Shown here piece after piece: positions 43,028-50,736 of a DNA stretch of 64,000 bases; positions within the stretch are counted from its first letter, which is position 1; the number at the start of each line of letters is the position of its first letter. The notes beneath the pieces were generated by a model. It did no database searches. It saw only the letters and a program-made list of their open reading frames with translations, and was not told the origin of the DNA. The translations under genes and the position numbers were made by a program. This stretch comes from Scatomorpha sp964345235. GTDB lineage: Bacteria; Bacillota; Clostridia; Oscillospirales; Oscillospiraceae. The stretch covers positions 1 through 64,000 of the forward strand of contig CAYFQE010000002.1 in assembly GCA_964345235.1 (NCBI GenBank). The letters are read 5' to 3'.

Positions 43028-44398
43028 ATGGCAGATCAGAAGATTCCTTACAAAATTTATCTTGAAGAGAGCGAGATGCCGAGATATTGGTATAATGTGA
43101 GAGCCGATATGAAAAATAAGCCCGCTCCCCTTTTAAACCCCAAAACTTTAAAGCCGGCAAGCTTTGAGGAGCTGAGCAGGGTCTTCTGTGATGAGCTTGT
43201 CCGGCAAGAGCTCGACAACGAGAATGCAAAAATACCGATGCCGCAGGAGATTTTCGACTTTTACAGAATGTACAGGCCGTCTCCGCTTGTGAGAGCCTAT
43301 TGTTTAGAGGAAAAACTTCAAACTCCCGCTCATATATACTATAAGTTTGAGGGCAACAACACCTCGGGCAGTCACAAACTTAACTCTGCAATTGCTCAGG
43401 CATATTATGCCAAAAAGCAGGGGCTTCGCGGCGTTACAACGGAAACCGGCGCCGGACAGTGGGGCACCGCCCTGGCAATGGCCTGTTCGTATTTTGACCT
43501 TGAGTGCGATGTTTATATGGTTAAGTGTTCCTATGAGCAAAAACCCCAAAGGCGTGAGATTATGAGCACCTTCGGGGCTCGGGTGACTCCCTCTCCTTCC
43601 GATACAACCGAAGTAGGACGGGCTATCTTGAGTGAAATTCCCGATACCCCCGGCTCTCTCGGCTGCGCCATTTCGGAGGCTGTGGAATATGCAACCTCCC
43701 ATGACGGCAGAAGATATGTTTTGGGAAGTGTACTCAATCAGGTGCTTCTGCACCAGTCGATAGTAGGCTTGGAAACAATGGCGGCCCTTAGAAAGTACGA
43801 CATAAAAGCCGATCTTATAATCGGCTGCGCCGGCGGCGGCTCTAATTTGGGCGGACTCATCTCTCCTTTTGTAGGCGAAATTCTGAGGGGTGAGGCCGAA
43901 TATGAACTAATAGCCGTAGAGCCTTCCTCCTGCCCCAGCATGACACGCGGACAGTTTGCCTATGATTATTGCGACACGGGCAAAATCTGTCCTCTGGCGA
44001 AAATGTATACTCTTGGCAGTAGCTTTATACCGCCTTCAAGCCACTCGGGCGGTCTCAGATATCACGGCATGAGCCCTATACTCAGCCAGCTCTATCATGA
44101 CGGATACTGCAAGGCCGTTGCGGTGGAGCAGACCGAAGTATTTGCGGCCGGTTTGGAGTTTGCCAGAGTCGAGGGCATACTGCCCGCTCCCGAGAGCTGT
44201 CACGCCATAAAGGTTGCGATAGACGAGGCCAGAAAGTGCATAGAAACCGGAGAAGAGAAAAACATTGTTTTCTGCCTCACCGGCACAGGATTTTTCGATA
44301 TGTATGCTTATGAAAAATTCAATCAGGGCATAATGGATGATTACAAGCTCACTGACAAAGATTTGAGCATGGGCTTTTCCAAGCTCCCTAAAATTTAG
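43028..44398 (+). CDS. trpB: tryptophan synthase beta chain-like protein (TrpB2 type)
   Basis: 456 residues, longer than TrpB1 (about 400), with the TrpB2 hallmarks PRYWYNVRADM near 19 and a long N-terminus. The PLP lysine is in NTSGSHKLNSAIAQAY near 114, then TTETGAGQWGTALAMA, and the phosphate loop CAGGGSNLGG near 268. It makes tryptophan from indole and serine without needing TrpA. The start ATG has AGGAGG; the earlier frame opening in the T-box is rejected. The only gene of the unit; no trpA or other trp gene in the window, which suggests indole salvage. Confidence 0.93.
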   Translation: MADQKIPYKIYLEESEMPRYWYNVRADMKNKPAPLLNPKTLKPASFEELSRVFCDELVRQELDNENAKIPMPQEIFDFYRMYRPSPLVRAYCLEEKLQTPAHIYYKFEGNNTSGSHKLNSAIAQAYYAKKQGLRGVTTETGAGQWGTALAMACSYFDLECDVYMVKCSYEQKPQRREIMSTFGARVTPSPSDTTEVGRAILSEIPDTPGSLGCAISEAVEYATSHDGRRYVLGSVLNQVLLHQSIVGLETMAALRKYDIKADLIIGCAGGGSNLGGLISPFVGEILRGEAEYELIAVEPSSCPSMTRGQFAYDYCDTGKICPLAKMYTLGSSFIPPSSHSGGLRYHGMSPILSQLYHDGYCKAVAVEQTEVFAAGLEFARVEGILPAPESCHAIKVAIDEARKCIETGEEKNIVFCLTGTGFFDMYAYEKFNQGIMDDYKLTDKDLSMGFSKLPKI

Positions 44399-44460
44399 TT
44401 TAGAAGTAATATGTAATGTAGCGTTGTAAAAACTTCTCTCTTTTATAAAACACAAAATAG

Positions 44461-44505
44461 CCCCACAATCCAGGCTCAGCCTAGGTCGTGGGGTAAATTT
44501 TATAT
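44461..44505 (+). terminator. terminator after trpB2
   Basis: CCCCAC and GTGGGG close an interrupted stem whose upper part is CCAGGCT / AGCCTAGG; it is followed by TAAATTTTATATTT, a modest T tract. Confidence 0.65.
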
Positions 44506-44551
44506 TTATTTGTATTATATCAGAATTGGCATCCTAAAGTTTGCTTTATAG

Positions 44552-44663
44552 TTAATATTCCTTTGCTTTAATAATTGCAATACCAATATTTTGTGACACG
44601 ATTAAAGCAAAAATGGCAACAACATACACTAATCCTGCAACCACCCAAGCGCTTACCTGCCTA
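44552..44663 (-). CDS. C-terminal fragment of a membrane protein, probable ABC-2 type permease
   Basis: On the minus strand the frame leaves the N gap and reads about 36 residues (VSAWVVAGLVYVVAIFALIV, then SQNIGIAIIKAKEY) to TAA at 44552-44554: one membrane segment and a short tail. Given the GntR-ATPase genes upstream on the same strand, the most natural reading is the end of the permease of that exporter. The rest of the gene lies in or is missing at the gap. Confidence 0.5.
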
Positions 44664-44763
44664 NNNNNNNNNNNNNNNNNNNNNNNNNNNNNNNNNNNNN
44701 NNNNNNNNNNNNNNNNNNNNNNNNNNNNNNNNNNNNNNNNNNNNNNNNNNNNNNNNNNNNNNN
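44664..44763. other. assembly gap of 100 Ns
   Basis: Exactly 100 undetermined bases, the usual placeholder for a gap of unknown length. The true distance between the ATPase fragment and the permease fragment is therefore unknown. Confidence 0.99.
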
Positions 44764-44999
44764 TATTCGATTCATCAATGCAGGCTCATGCTCTTTTATA
44801 TTTTTGCCAAAAATTTCGATTTCTCCGCTGTCAGGGTGTATGAGTCCTAAAATCGATTTTAATGTAGTGCTTTTGCCGGAGCGTTCTCTCCTATATAACC
44901 GACCATGCAACCCATAGGAACATTAAAATTCAAAGGTCCCAACGAGAATCCGGCATAATTCTTTGTTAAATTTTTTATTTCAACTGCATTGTTAGGCAT
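44764..44999 (-). pseudogene. ABC transporter ATPase, N-terminal part, frameshifted at Walker A and cut by the gap
   Basis: From ATG 44999 (AGGAGGAG upstream, overlapping the gntR end) the product reads NNAVEIKNLTKNYAGFSLGP, then VGYIGEN. There one base is missing: GAGAAC is followed by five bases rather than six before GGCAAAAGC. In the other frame the Walker A continues as SGKSTTLKSILGLIHPDSGE and IEIFGKNIKEH up to the gap. The position beside a gap makes an assembly or low-coverage error as likely as a real mutation. Confidence 0.7.
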
Positions 45000-45372
45000 C
45001 TTCAACTCCTCCTAAAGTTTCCAAGATATCTTTTAAATCATCTATGGTTAAGTCTGCAAGCCTTGCTTGCTTTATAGCTTCTAATAGGAATGCTTCTACT
45101 TTCATCAATTGTTCTTCTCGAATAAGTTCTGTGTTTTGGGCAGAAACAAAACTTCCTTTTCCTTGAACGGAGTTTATAAAACCCTCTGCTTCCAATTCGT
45201 CATAGGCTCTTTTGGTTGTTATTACGCTGACACGCAATTCCTTTGCCAAATATCTGATTGAAGGTAATTGCTCTCCGGCTCCCAATTTTCCGGAAATTAT
45301 AGACGATTTAATTTGATTCTTTATTTGCAAATAAATTGGATCACTGCTAGCATTAGTTATTTGTATATTCAC
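44992..45372 (-). CDS. GntR family regulator (YtrA-like)
   Basis: 126 residues from the GTG at 45372, which has AAGGAGGGC upstream; an ATG 21 codons earlier has none. The N-terminal winged helix is typical: DPIYLQIKNQIKSSIISGKL, then AGEQLPSIRYLAKELRVSV. The short C-terminal helical tail fits the YtrA subfamily, which controls ABC exporters. It overlaps the ATPase start by eight bases and has a consensus promoter with the 8-base palindrome GTAGCTAC downstream, a possible operator. Confidence 0.9.
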   Translation of the reverse strand: MNIQITNASSDPIYLQIKNQIKSSIISGKLGAGEQLPSIRYLAKELRVSVITTKRAYDELEAEGFINSVQGKGSFVSAQNTELIREEQLMKVEAFLLEAIKQARLADLTIDDLKDILETLGGVEDA

Positions 45373-45420
45373 TTTGCCCTCCTTGCTTGCAAAAGTGTTA
45401 TCTATGTAGCTACTGTTTAT

Positions 45421-45449
45421 ATAATACATATACACTTGTTGCCTGTCAA
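45421..45449 (-). promoter_or_regulatory. promoter of the gntR-ABC operon
   Basis: On the minus strand TTGACA (45449-45444), 17 bases, TATTAT (45426-45421). GTAGCTAC lies about ten bases downstream. Confidence 0.85.
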
Positions 45450-45551
45450 GCCATTTATATAATAATTTTTCGTAGGTTACACAATTTACAAAAGAAAGAG
45501 GACAGTTCGAAAACCGCCCCCTTAACTTTTCATATTGCTATGTGTACTCAT

Positions 45552-47063
45552 TTATGCGCCTATGTTGAACGACCTGTATGAGATTGCTTCGGCTATGTGC
45601 CACGGTTTGATTTCGCTACTGCCGTCTAAATCGGCGATTGTTCTTGCAACTCTTAAAATTCTGTCGTAGCTTCTGCCCGTTAGATTTAGAGAATCAAAGG
45701 CATCTTTGAGAAGTTTATCGCAGTCTGAATCGAGCTTGATATGCTCTCTGAGCTCTTGCGGGCCCATCTTTGAGTTGGTTCCCGTTTCGCTCTTAAATCT
45801 TTCTCTCTGCAGCACCCTGGCGCTCTCCACGCGTTTTTTGATGGACTCCGAGCTCTCCCCCGGTGTTTTTTTGCTTATCTCGTCGTATTCCAGTGCTTCG
45901 ACCTGAACTATGAGGTCAATTCTGTCTAAAAGCGGGCCCGAAATTCGGGACACATATCTTTGAATCTCGAAGTCGGTACAGCGGCATTTTCCCGACGGGT
46001 GCCCATACCAGCCGCACTTACACGGGTTCATGGCACAAATCAGCATAAAGCTGCTGGGATATGTCGCACTGCCCGTGGCTCTCGAAATGGTGACTTCCCC
46101 ATCCTCGAGCGGCTGTCTTAAAACCTCGAGAACATCTCTCGAAAACTCGGGAAACTCATCTAAAAACAAAACTCCGTTGTGTGAAAGGCTAATCTCGCCC
46201 GGTTGGAGCGCAGAGCCTCCGCCCGACATTGCCACTGCCGAAACCGTATGGTGCGGAGCCCTGAACGGCCTTAATGACTTTATTGGGTGTTTGGCTGAGG
46301 TTTTGCCCGCAACAGAGTGAATCTTCGTTGTTTCTATAATCTCCGCCCTTGTCATTTCGGGCAAAATTCCCGGTATGCGCTTTGCAAGCATGGATTTTCC
46401 CGAGCCCGGCGGACCTATCATAAGAAGGTTGTGTCCTCCCGCCGCCGCTATTTCTATGGCGCGCTTTACATTTTGCTGGCCCATTACATCCCGAAAATCC
46501 GCCTGATAGCTCATAGACTTTAGAAAATCGGGCTCTTTGGCGGGCTTTAGTTCGATTTCTCCTTTGAGATATGAAATCAGCTCGTTTACATCCTCTATGG
46601 CATATATCTCGGTGCCGCTTGCAAACGATGCCTCGGATGCGTTTTCAATAGGTACGAAAAACTTCTTTTTGCCGCTCTCCTCGGCCGATAGCGCCATGGG
46701 AAGAGCGCCTCTAACGGGGCGGAGTTTCCCCTCTAAACTGAGCTCGCCTATGAAAGCATAGTCTTCGGGAATTTCTTCTATTTCGCCGGTGGCTCTAAGT
46801 ATGCCGAGATATATGGGAAGGTCGTATACCGTGCCCTCTTTTTTTATATCGGCCGGAGCAAGATTGACTATTATTCTTCCCAAGGGGAACTTGTGTCCCG
46901 AGTTTTTTATTGCCGCCCTGACTCTGTCACGGGATTCGCGAACGGCGGCATCGGGAAGCCCGACTATCTCAAAGCCGGGAAGTCCCGATGAAATCGAGCA
47001 CTCTACGAGTACCTCAATTCCGCCTATTCCGTTTAGTCCCATAGAAGAAATCTTGGCAACCAT
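45552..47063 (-). CDS. comM: YifB/ComM family Mg chelatase-like AAA ATPase
   Basis: 503 residues. The N-terminal Lon-like fold (residues 1-165) includes GLPDAAVRESRDRVRAAIKN near 37. The AAA domain has Walker A MIGPPGSGKSMLAKRIPGIL near 215 and Walker B GVLFLDEFPEF near 296, and a zinc-finger-like CAMNPCKCGWYGHPSGKCRC near 352. The C-terminal Mg-chelatase domain ends in SYDRILRVARTIADLDGS. ComM is a branch-migration helicase for transformation in proteobacteria. Last gene of the long minus-strand run; GGAG precedes the ATG. Confidence 0.95.
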   Translation of the reverse strand: MVAKISSMGLNGIGGIEVLVECSISSGLPGFEIVGLPDAAVRESRDRVRAAIKNSGHKFPLGRIIVNLAPADIKKEGTVYDLPIYLGILRATGEIEEIPEDYAFIGELSLEGKLRPVRGALPMALSAEESGKKKFFVPIENASEASFASGTEIYAIEDVNELISYLKGEIELKPAKEPDFLKSMSYQADFRDVMGQQNVKRAIEIAAAGGHNLLMIGPPGSGKSMLAKRIPGILPEMTRAEIIETTKIHSVAGKTSAKHPIKSLRPFRAPHHTVSAVAMSGGGSALQPGEISLSHNGVLFLDEFPEFSRDVLEVLRQPLEDGEVTISRATGSATYPSSFMLICAMNPCKCGWYGHPSGKCRCTDFEIQRYVSRISGPLLDRIDLIVQVEALEYDEISKKTPGESSESIKKRVESARVLQRERFKSETGTNSKMGPQELREHIKLDSDCDKLLKDAFDSLNLTGRSYDRILRVARTIADLDGSSEIKPWHIAEAISYRSFNIGA

Positions 47064-47077
47064 TTAAGTTCTCCGTT

Positions 47078-48841
47078 TTAGTCTTCTTTGATTATGAGTC
47101 CAAGCTCACTAAGCTGTTTATCCGTTACATATGAGGGCGCATTCATCATGAGGTCCTGCGCATTTTTGTTCATCGGGAAAGCGATTACCTCTCTTATGGA
47201 CTCGTCTCCCGAAAGGAGCATAATCATTCGGTCGACTCCCGGAGCTATACCCGCATGCGGCGGGGCTCCATAGGTGAAAGCGTTATACATTGCGGGGAAT
47301 TTTTCGACAACATCGCTCTCATCAAGTCCGACCATTCTGAAAGCTTCTATCATGAGCTTGGGATTGTGGTTTCTAACAGCGCCCGACGAGAGCTCGATTC
47401 CGTTGCAGACCAAGTCATATTGATATGCCGTCAGCTCGGTGGGATCTGTTTCACCGCTTTTTGCCTTGAGTATGGCCTCCATTCCGCCCATGGGCATGGA
47501 GAAGGGGTTGTGCGAGAACTCAAGCTCTCCGCTCTCCTCGCCTATTTCATACATGGGAAAGTCCACTATCCAACAAAACTCATACTGCTCCTCGTCTATA
47601 AGCTCGGGCAAGGCTCTGCCGAGCTTTTTGATTATGACTCCGGCTGTATTTTGCGCCTTTTTCCTGACACCCGATGATAGGAAAACGCAGGCTTCAGGCT
47701 TGAGATTAAGGGACTTTTCAAGCTCTTCTTTAACATCGGGCAAGAACTTCGATATGCCGCCTGTGGGCTCGGAGTTTTCGTTTAATCTAAACCAATAAGC
47801 CTTTTCACCGGACTGAAGCTCTACCTCTTTGCAAATATTATCGATAAATTTTCTGCTCTGCTTGAAGTTCTCGACTACGACCGCTTTAACAACGGCATCC
47901 TTAAACGGCTCGAACTCCGTTTTGTTCATTATATCGGATACATCGTTTGCCTCGAGCTTTATGCGCAAATCGGGCTTGTCACTTCCGTATCTCTCCATAG
48001 CTTCATCAAAAGCTATACGCTTAAATGGCGTTTTCGACGCTCTGCTGAATTTTCCATATTTCGAGAATATCGGAGGCAGAACCTTTTCGATAACTTCAAA
48101 AACATCTTCCTGAGTTGCAAAGGCCATTTCCATATCGAGCTGATAGAACTCGCCCGGAGTTCTGTCGGCCCTTGCGTCTTCGTCTCTGAAGCAGGGCGCA
48201 ATTTGGAAGTATCTGTCGATTCCCGAGGCCATGAGTATCTGCTTAAACTGCTGAGGGGCCTGAGGCAGGGCGTAGAACTTGCCCCTGTGGTTTCTGGAGG
48301 GCACCAAATAGTCTCTTGCGCCCTCGGGTGACGAGGCTGTGAGTATGGGTGTTTGTATCTCTAAAAAGTCCTCTTTAATCATCGCTTCTCTTAGAGCGAA
48401 AATGACATCGGAGCGGAGCTTTATTCTGTCTTTCATTTCGGGGTTTCTGAGATCTAAATAGCGGTATTTGAGTCTGGCGCTCTCATCGGCCTCGCGGCTC
48501 TGTGATATCTGGAACGGCAGTTCCTGATGTATGCACTCTCCCAAAACCTCGACGCTCTCGAAAACAACTTCTATATCGCCTGTGGCCATTTTGGGGTTTT
48601 TAGAGCTTCGTTCTCTAACCTCTCCCACTACTTCGATTGTGGATTCTTTGCCTATCTTTTTAAAGCTTTGAACTCCTTCCGCAGTTTCTACAACTACCTG
48701 TGTAGTTCCGTAAAAATCGCGAAGTACGACAAACGAAAGTGAGGCGGACACCTCTCGGACATTGTCAAGAAAGCCGTTTAATATTACTTTTTTTCCGATA
48801 TCGGAAAGACGAAGTTCTCCGCAATTGTGTGTTCTTCTCAT
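47078..48841 (-). CDS. aspS: aspartate-tRNA ligase
   Basis: 587 residues, the bacterial type with the GAD insertion. The N-terminal OB-fold starts MRRTHNCGELRLSDIGKKV. Class II motif 2 is FRDEDARADRTPGEFYQLD near 215-233; the GAD domain is about residues 280-420; motif 3 is GIAPGVDRMIMLL near 536. The ATG comes one base after the hisS stop. Whether it is discriminating or Asp/Asn-type cannot be settled by eye. Confidence 0.97.
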   Translation of the reverse strand: MRRTHNCGELRLSDIGKKVILNGFLDNVREVSASLSFVVLRDFYGTTQVVVETAEGVQSFKKIGKESTIEVVGEVRERSSKNPKMATGDIEVVFESVEVLGECIHQELPFQISQSREADESARLKYRYLDLRNPEMKDRIKLRSDVIFALREAMIKEDFLEIQTPILTASSPEGARDYLVPSRNHRGKFYALPQAPQQFKQILMASGIDRYFQIAPCFRDEDARADRTPGEFYQLDMEMAFATQEDVFEVIEKVLPPIFSKYGKFSRASKTPFKRIAFDEAMERYGSDKPDLRIKLEANDVSDIMNKTEFEPFKDAVVKAVVVENFKQSRKFIDNICKEVELQSGEKAYWFRLNENSEPTGGISKFLPDVKEELEKSLNLKPEACVFLSSGVRKKAQNTAGVIIKKLGRALPELIDEEQYEFCWIVDFPMYEIGEESGELEFSHNPFSMPMGGMEAILKAKSGETDPTELTAYQYDLVCNGIELSSGAVRNHNPKLMIEAFRMVGLDESDVVEKFPAMYNAFTYGAPPHAGIAPGVDRMIMLLSGDESIREVIAFPMNKNAQDLMMNAPSYVTDKQLSELGLIIKED

Positions 48842-48842
48842 T

Positions 48843-50207
48843 TCATTCTACCTCTTTATTATCAGCAATTAATCTTGTGTCGGCTATTTGAGCTTTTCGC
48901 TTTAATATGAGCTCCGCGGCTTCCTCGAGCGAAACACCCTGTTGCTCGCCGCTTTGCATATCCCTAAGTGAGAGCTTGCCTGAGTTTATCTCGTCTTCGC
49001 CCAGCAAAATAACATAGGGGACTCTTATTTTATCCGCATATGAAAGTTTTGCCTTTAGCTTGCGCTTTTCGGTATAGAGCTCTGTTTTTATGCCGCGCTC
49101 TCTGAGCTTTGAGGCAATGCCTATAGGCCCCTTCAAATCCTCGACAAGCGGAATGATGAGCGCATCGGCAGAGCTGAATGAGTCTTTGTTTAGAAGTCCT
49201 TGCTCATCGAGAACATAAAAAAGCCTTGTCACGCCGATGGAAACGCCGACTCCGGGCAGAGATTTTTTACTGTAAAATTCCGCCAAATTGTCGTATCTGC
49301 CACCCGAGCAAATTGAGCCTATCTCGGGATGAGCGTCTAAAAATGTTTCGTAAACGGTTCCCGTGTAATAGTCGAGTCCTCTGGCTATACTCAGATCGAT
49401 AACTGCCTTGTCCTCTGGCACCAAGAAATCTTTAAGGCTCTCCGTGACTTCTTTAAGCTCTTCGATTCCCACTGAGAGCAGTTCGTTTTTATCTTTATAT
49501 TCTTCGAGCTTTTTAAGTTTCTCGCTATTTGAGCCGGAGATTGAAAGAAACTCCAGCGTTTCATCGATGCTCTCTCTCTTTATTCCCTTTTCGCTAAGAA
49601 GTTTAATAACGGCTTCATTCCCGATTTTATCGAGCTTATCGATAGTTTGCAGGATGAAAAGGGAGTTTTCGCTCTCTCCAATGTATTCGAAAAAGCCGTT
49701 TAATATTTTTCGGTTGTTGAGCTTTATTTTAAATTCATTCAATCCGAGGCTTGTTATTGTTTTGTAGATTACGGCCGCTATCTCGGCCTCGTATATAAGA
49801 CCCAGCTCTCCGTCGCCGATTATATCGATATCCGCCTGGTAGAACTCTCTGAATCTGCCTCTTTGCGCTCTCTCGCCCCTATAGACCTTGCCGATTTGAT
49901 AACGGCGGAACGGAAAACTCAGTGCCCCGTAGTTTGCCGCAACAAATTTGGCCAAGGGAACAGTCAGGTCGAACCTGAGCGCAAGCTCGCTCTCGCCCTT
50001 TTGTATTGTATATATTTGTTTTTCGGTCTCTCCTCCCGCCTTGGCAAGTAGCACCTCCGCCGCTTCGATTATCGGCGTGTCGAGAGGTGAAAATCCGAAC
50101 AACTCATAGGAGCGCCGCAGCCTATAGAGCAGCTCATTCATTACAAGCTGGTCGCCCGGCAAAAGCTCCATAAAACCTGAGAGCGTTCTGGGACTTACTT
50201 TCTTCAT
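48843..50207 (-). CDS. hisS: histidine-tRNA ligase
   Basis: 454 residues. Class II motif 1 region GFSPLDTPIIEAAEVL near 38, motif 2 FRRYQIGKVYRGERAQRGRFREF near 106, the His-specific LDYYTGTVYE near 280 and the SICSGGRYDNLAEFY loop near 303; the anticodon-binding domain follows from about 350. AGAAGG precedes the ATG. hisS-aspS is a common Bacillota pair. Confidence 0.97.
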   Translation of the reverse strand: MKKVSPRTLSGFMELLPGDQLVMNELLYRLRRSYELFGFSPLDTPIIEAAEVLLAKAGGETEKQIYTIQKGESELALRFDLTVPLAKFVAANYGALSFPFRRYQIGKVYRGERAQRGRFREFYQADIDIIGDGELGLIYEAEIAAVIYKTITSLGLNEFKIKLNNRKILNGFFEYIGESENSLFILQTIDKLDKIGNEAVIKLLSEKGIKRESIDETLEFLSISGSNSEKLKKLEEYKDKNELLSVGIEELKEVTESLKDFLVPEDKAVIDLSIARGLDYYTGTVYETFLDAHPEIGSICSGGRYDNLAEFYSKKSLPGVGVSIGVTRLFYVLDEQGLLNKDSFSSADALIIPLVEDLKGPIGIASKLRERGIKTELYTEKRKLKAKLSYADKIRVPYVILLGEDEINSGKLSLRDMQSGEQQGVSLEEAAELILKRKAQIADTRLIADNKEVE

Positions 50208-50232
50208 CTTATACCTTCTCTCTATAAACTAT

Positions 50233-50252
50233 GCGGCGGGATGACCCGCCGC
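50233..50252 (-). terminator. GC-rich hairpin between the mgsA-like gene and hisS
   Basis: GCGGCGGG / CCCGCCGC with a four-base loop. On the minus strand no T run follows, so it may slow rather than end transcription, or protect an RNA end. Confidence 0.5.
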
Positions 50253-50269
50253 ATTCTTCTATACAAAAA

Positions 50270-50677
50270 TTATTGTCTCGGCTTCGGGTTTACAATGTCG
50301 CGCCAGCTCAGGTCGCCTCTCTTAAGTCCTTGTATGAGCACTTCGGCCGTTGCAACATTGGAGGCAAACGGAATCAAATACTGGTCGCAAAGTCTGGCTA
50401 TTTTGTTTATGCTCTCGAAGCTCGAAGCCGCAGGATCGCAAAAATAGAGTACCAAGTCTATCTCATTATATAAGATTCTGGCTGCTATCTGCTCAGCCCC
50501 CAAGTCGGCATTTAGGTATCTTTCTATCTTTAAACCTGTCGCCTCGGAGACGAGCTTGCCGGTGGTATTTTCGGCACAGATATAGTGCTCGGACAGCACT
50601 CCGCAGTATGCTATACAAAATTGAATTAAAAGTTCCTTTTTATTGTCGTCTGCTATAAGAGCAATATTCACTTCCAT
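50270..50677 (-). CDS. divergent methylglyoxal synthase homologue
   Basis: 135 residues, same length and fold pattern as MgsA (IALIADDNKKELLIQF, then ENTTGKLVSEATGLKI and PFASNVATAEVLI). Key residues differ from the characterised enzyme: AHD becomes ADD (His19 lost), the GGD that carries the catalytic Asp71 becomes GAE with a one-residue shortening, and the His98/Asp101 stretch PHDPD is replaced. Methylglyoxal formation from dihydroxyacetone phosphate is therefore doubtful. The gene keeps its conserved position after mrdA. It may be a phosphate-ligand sensor. Confidence 0.8.
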   Translation of the reverse strand: MEVNIALIADDNKKELLIQFCIAYCGVLSEHYICAENTTGKLVSEATGLKIERYLNADLGAEQIAARILYNEIDLVLYFCDPAASSFESINKIARLCDQYLIPFASNVATAEVLIQGLKRGDLSWRDIVNPKPRQ

Positions 50678-50736
50678 GCCTCCATTCCTTTTTTCTCAAG
50701 GCAAATTATAATGTTTGCCGCATGCTTTGTAAAGAT

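Noticed and set aside
44653..44910. Independent small minus-strand CDS containing SGKSTTLK
   Set aside because: It is the shifted frame of the ABC ATPase gene that starts at 44999; the apparent start is internal.
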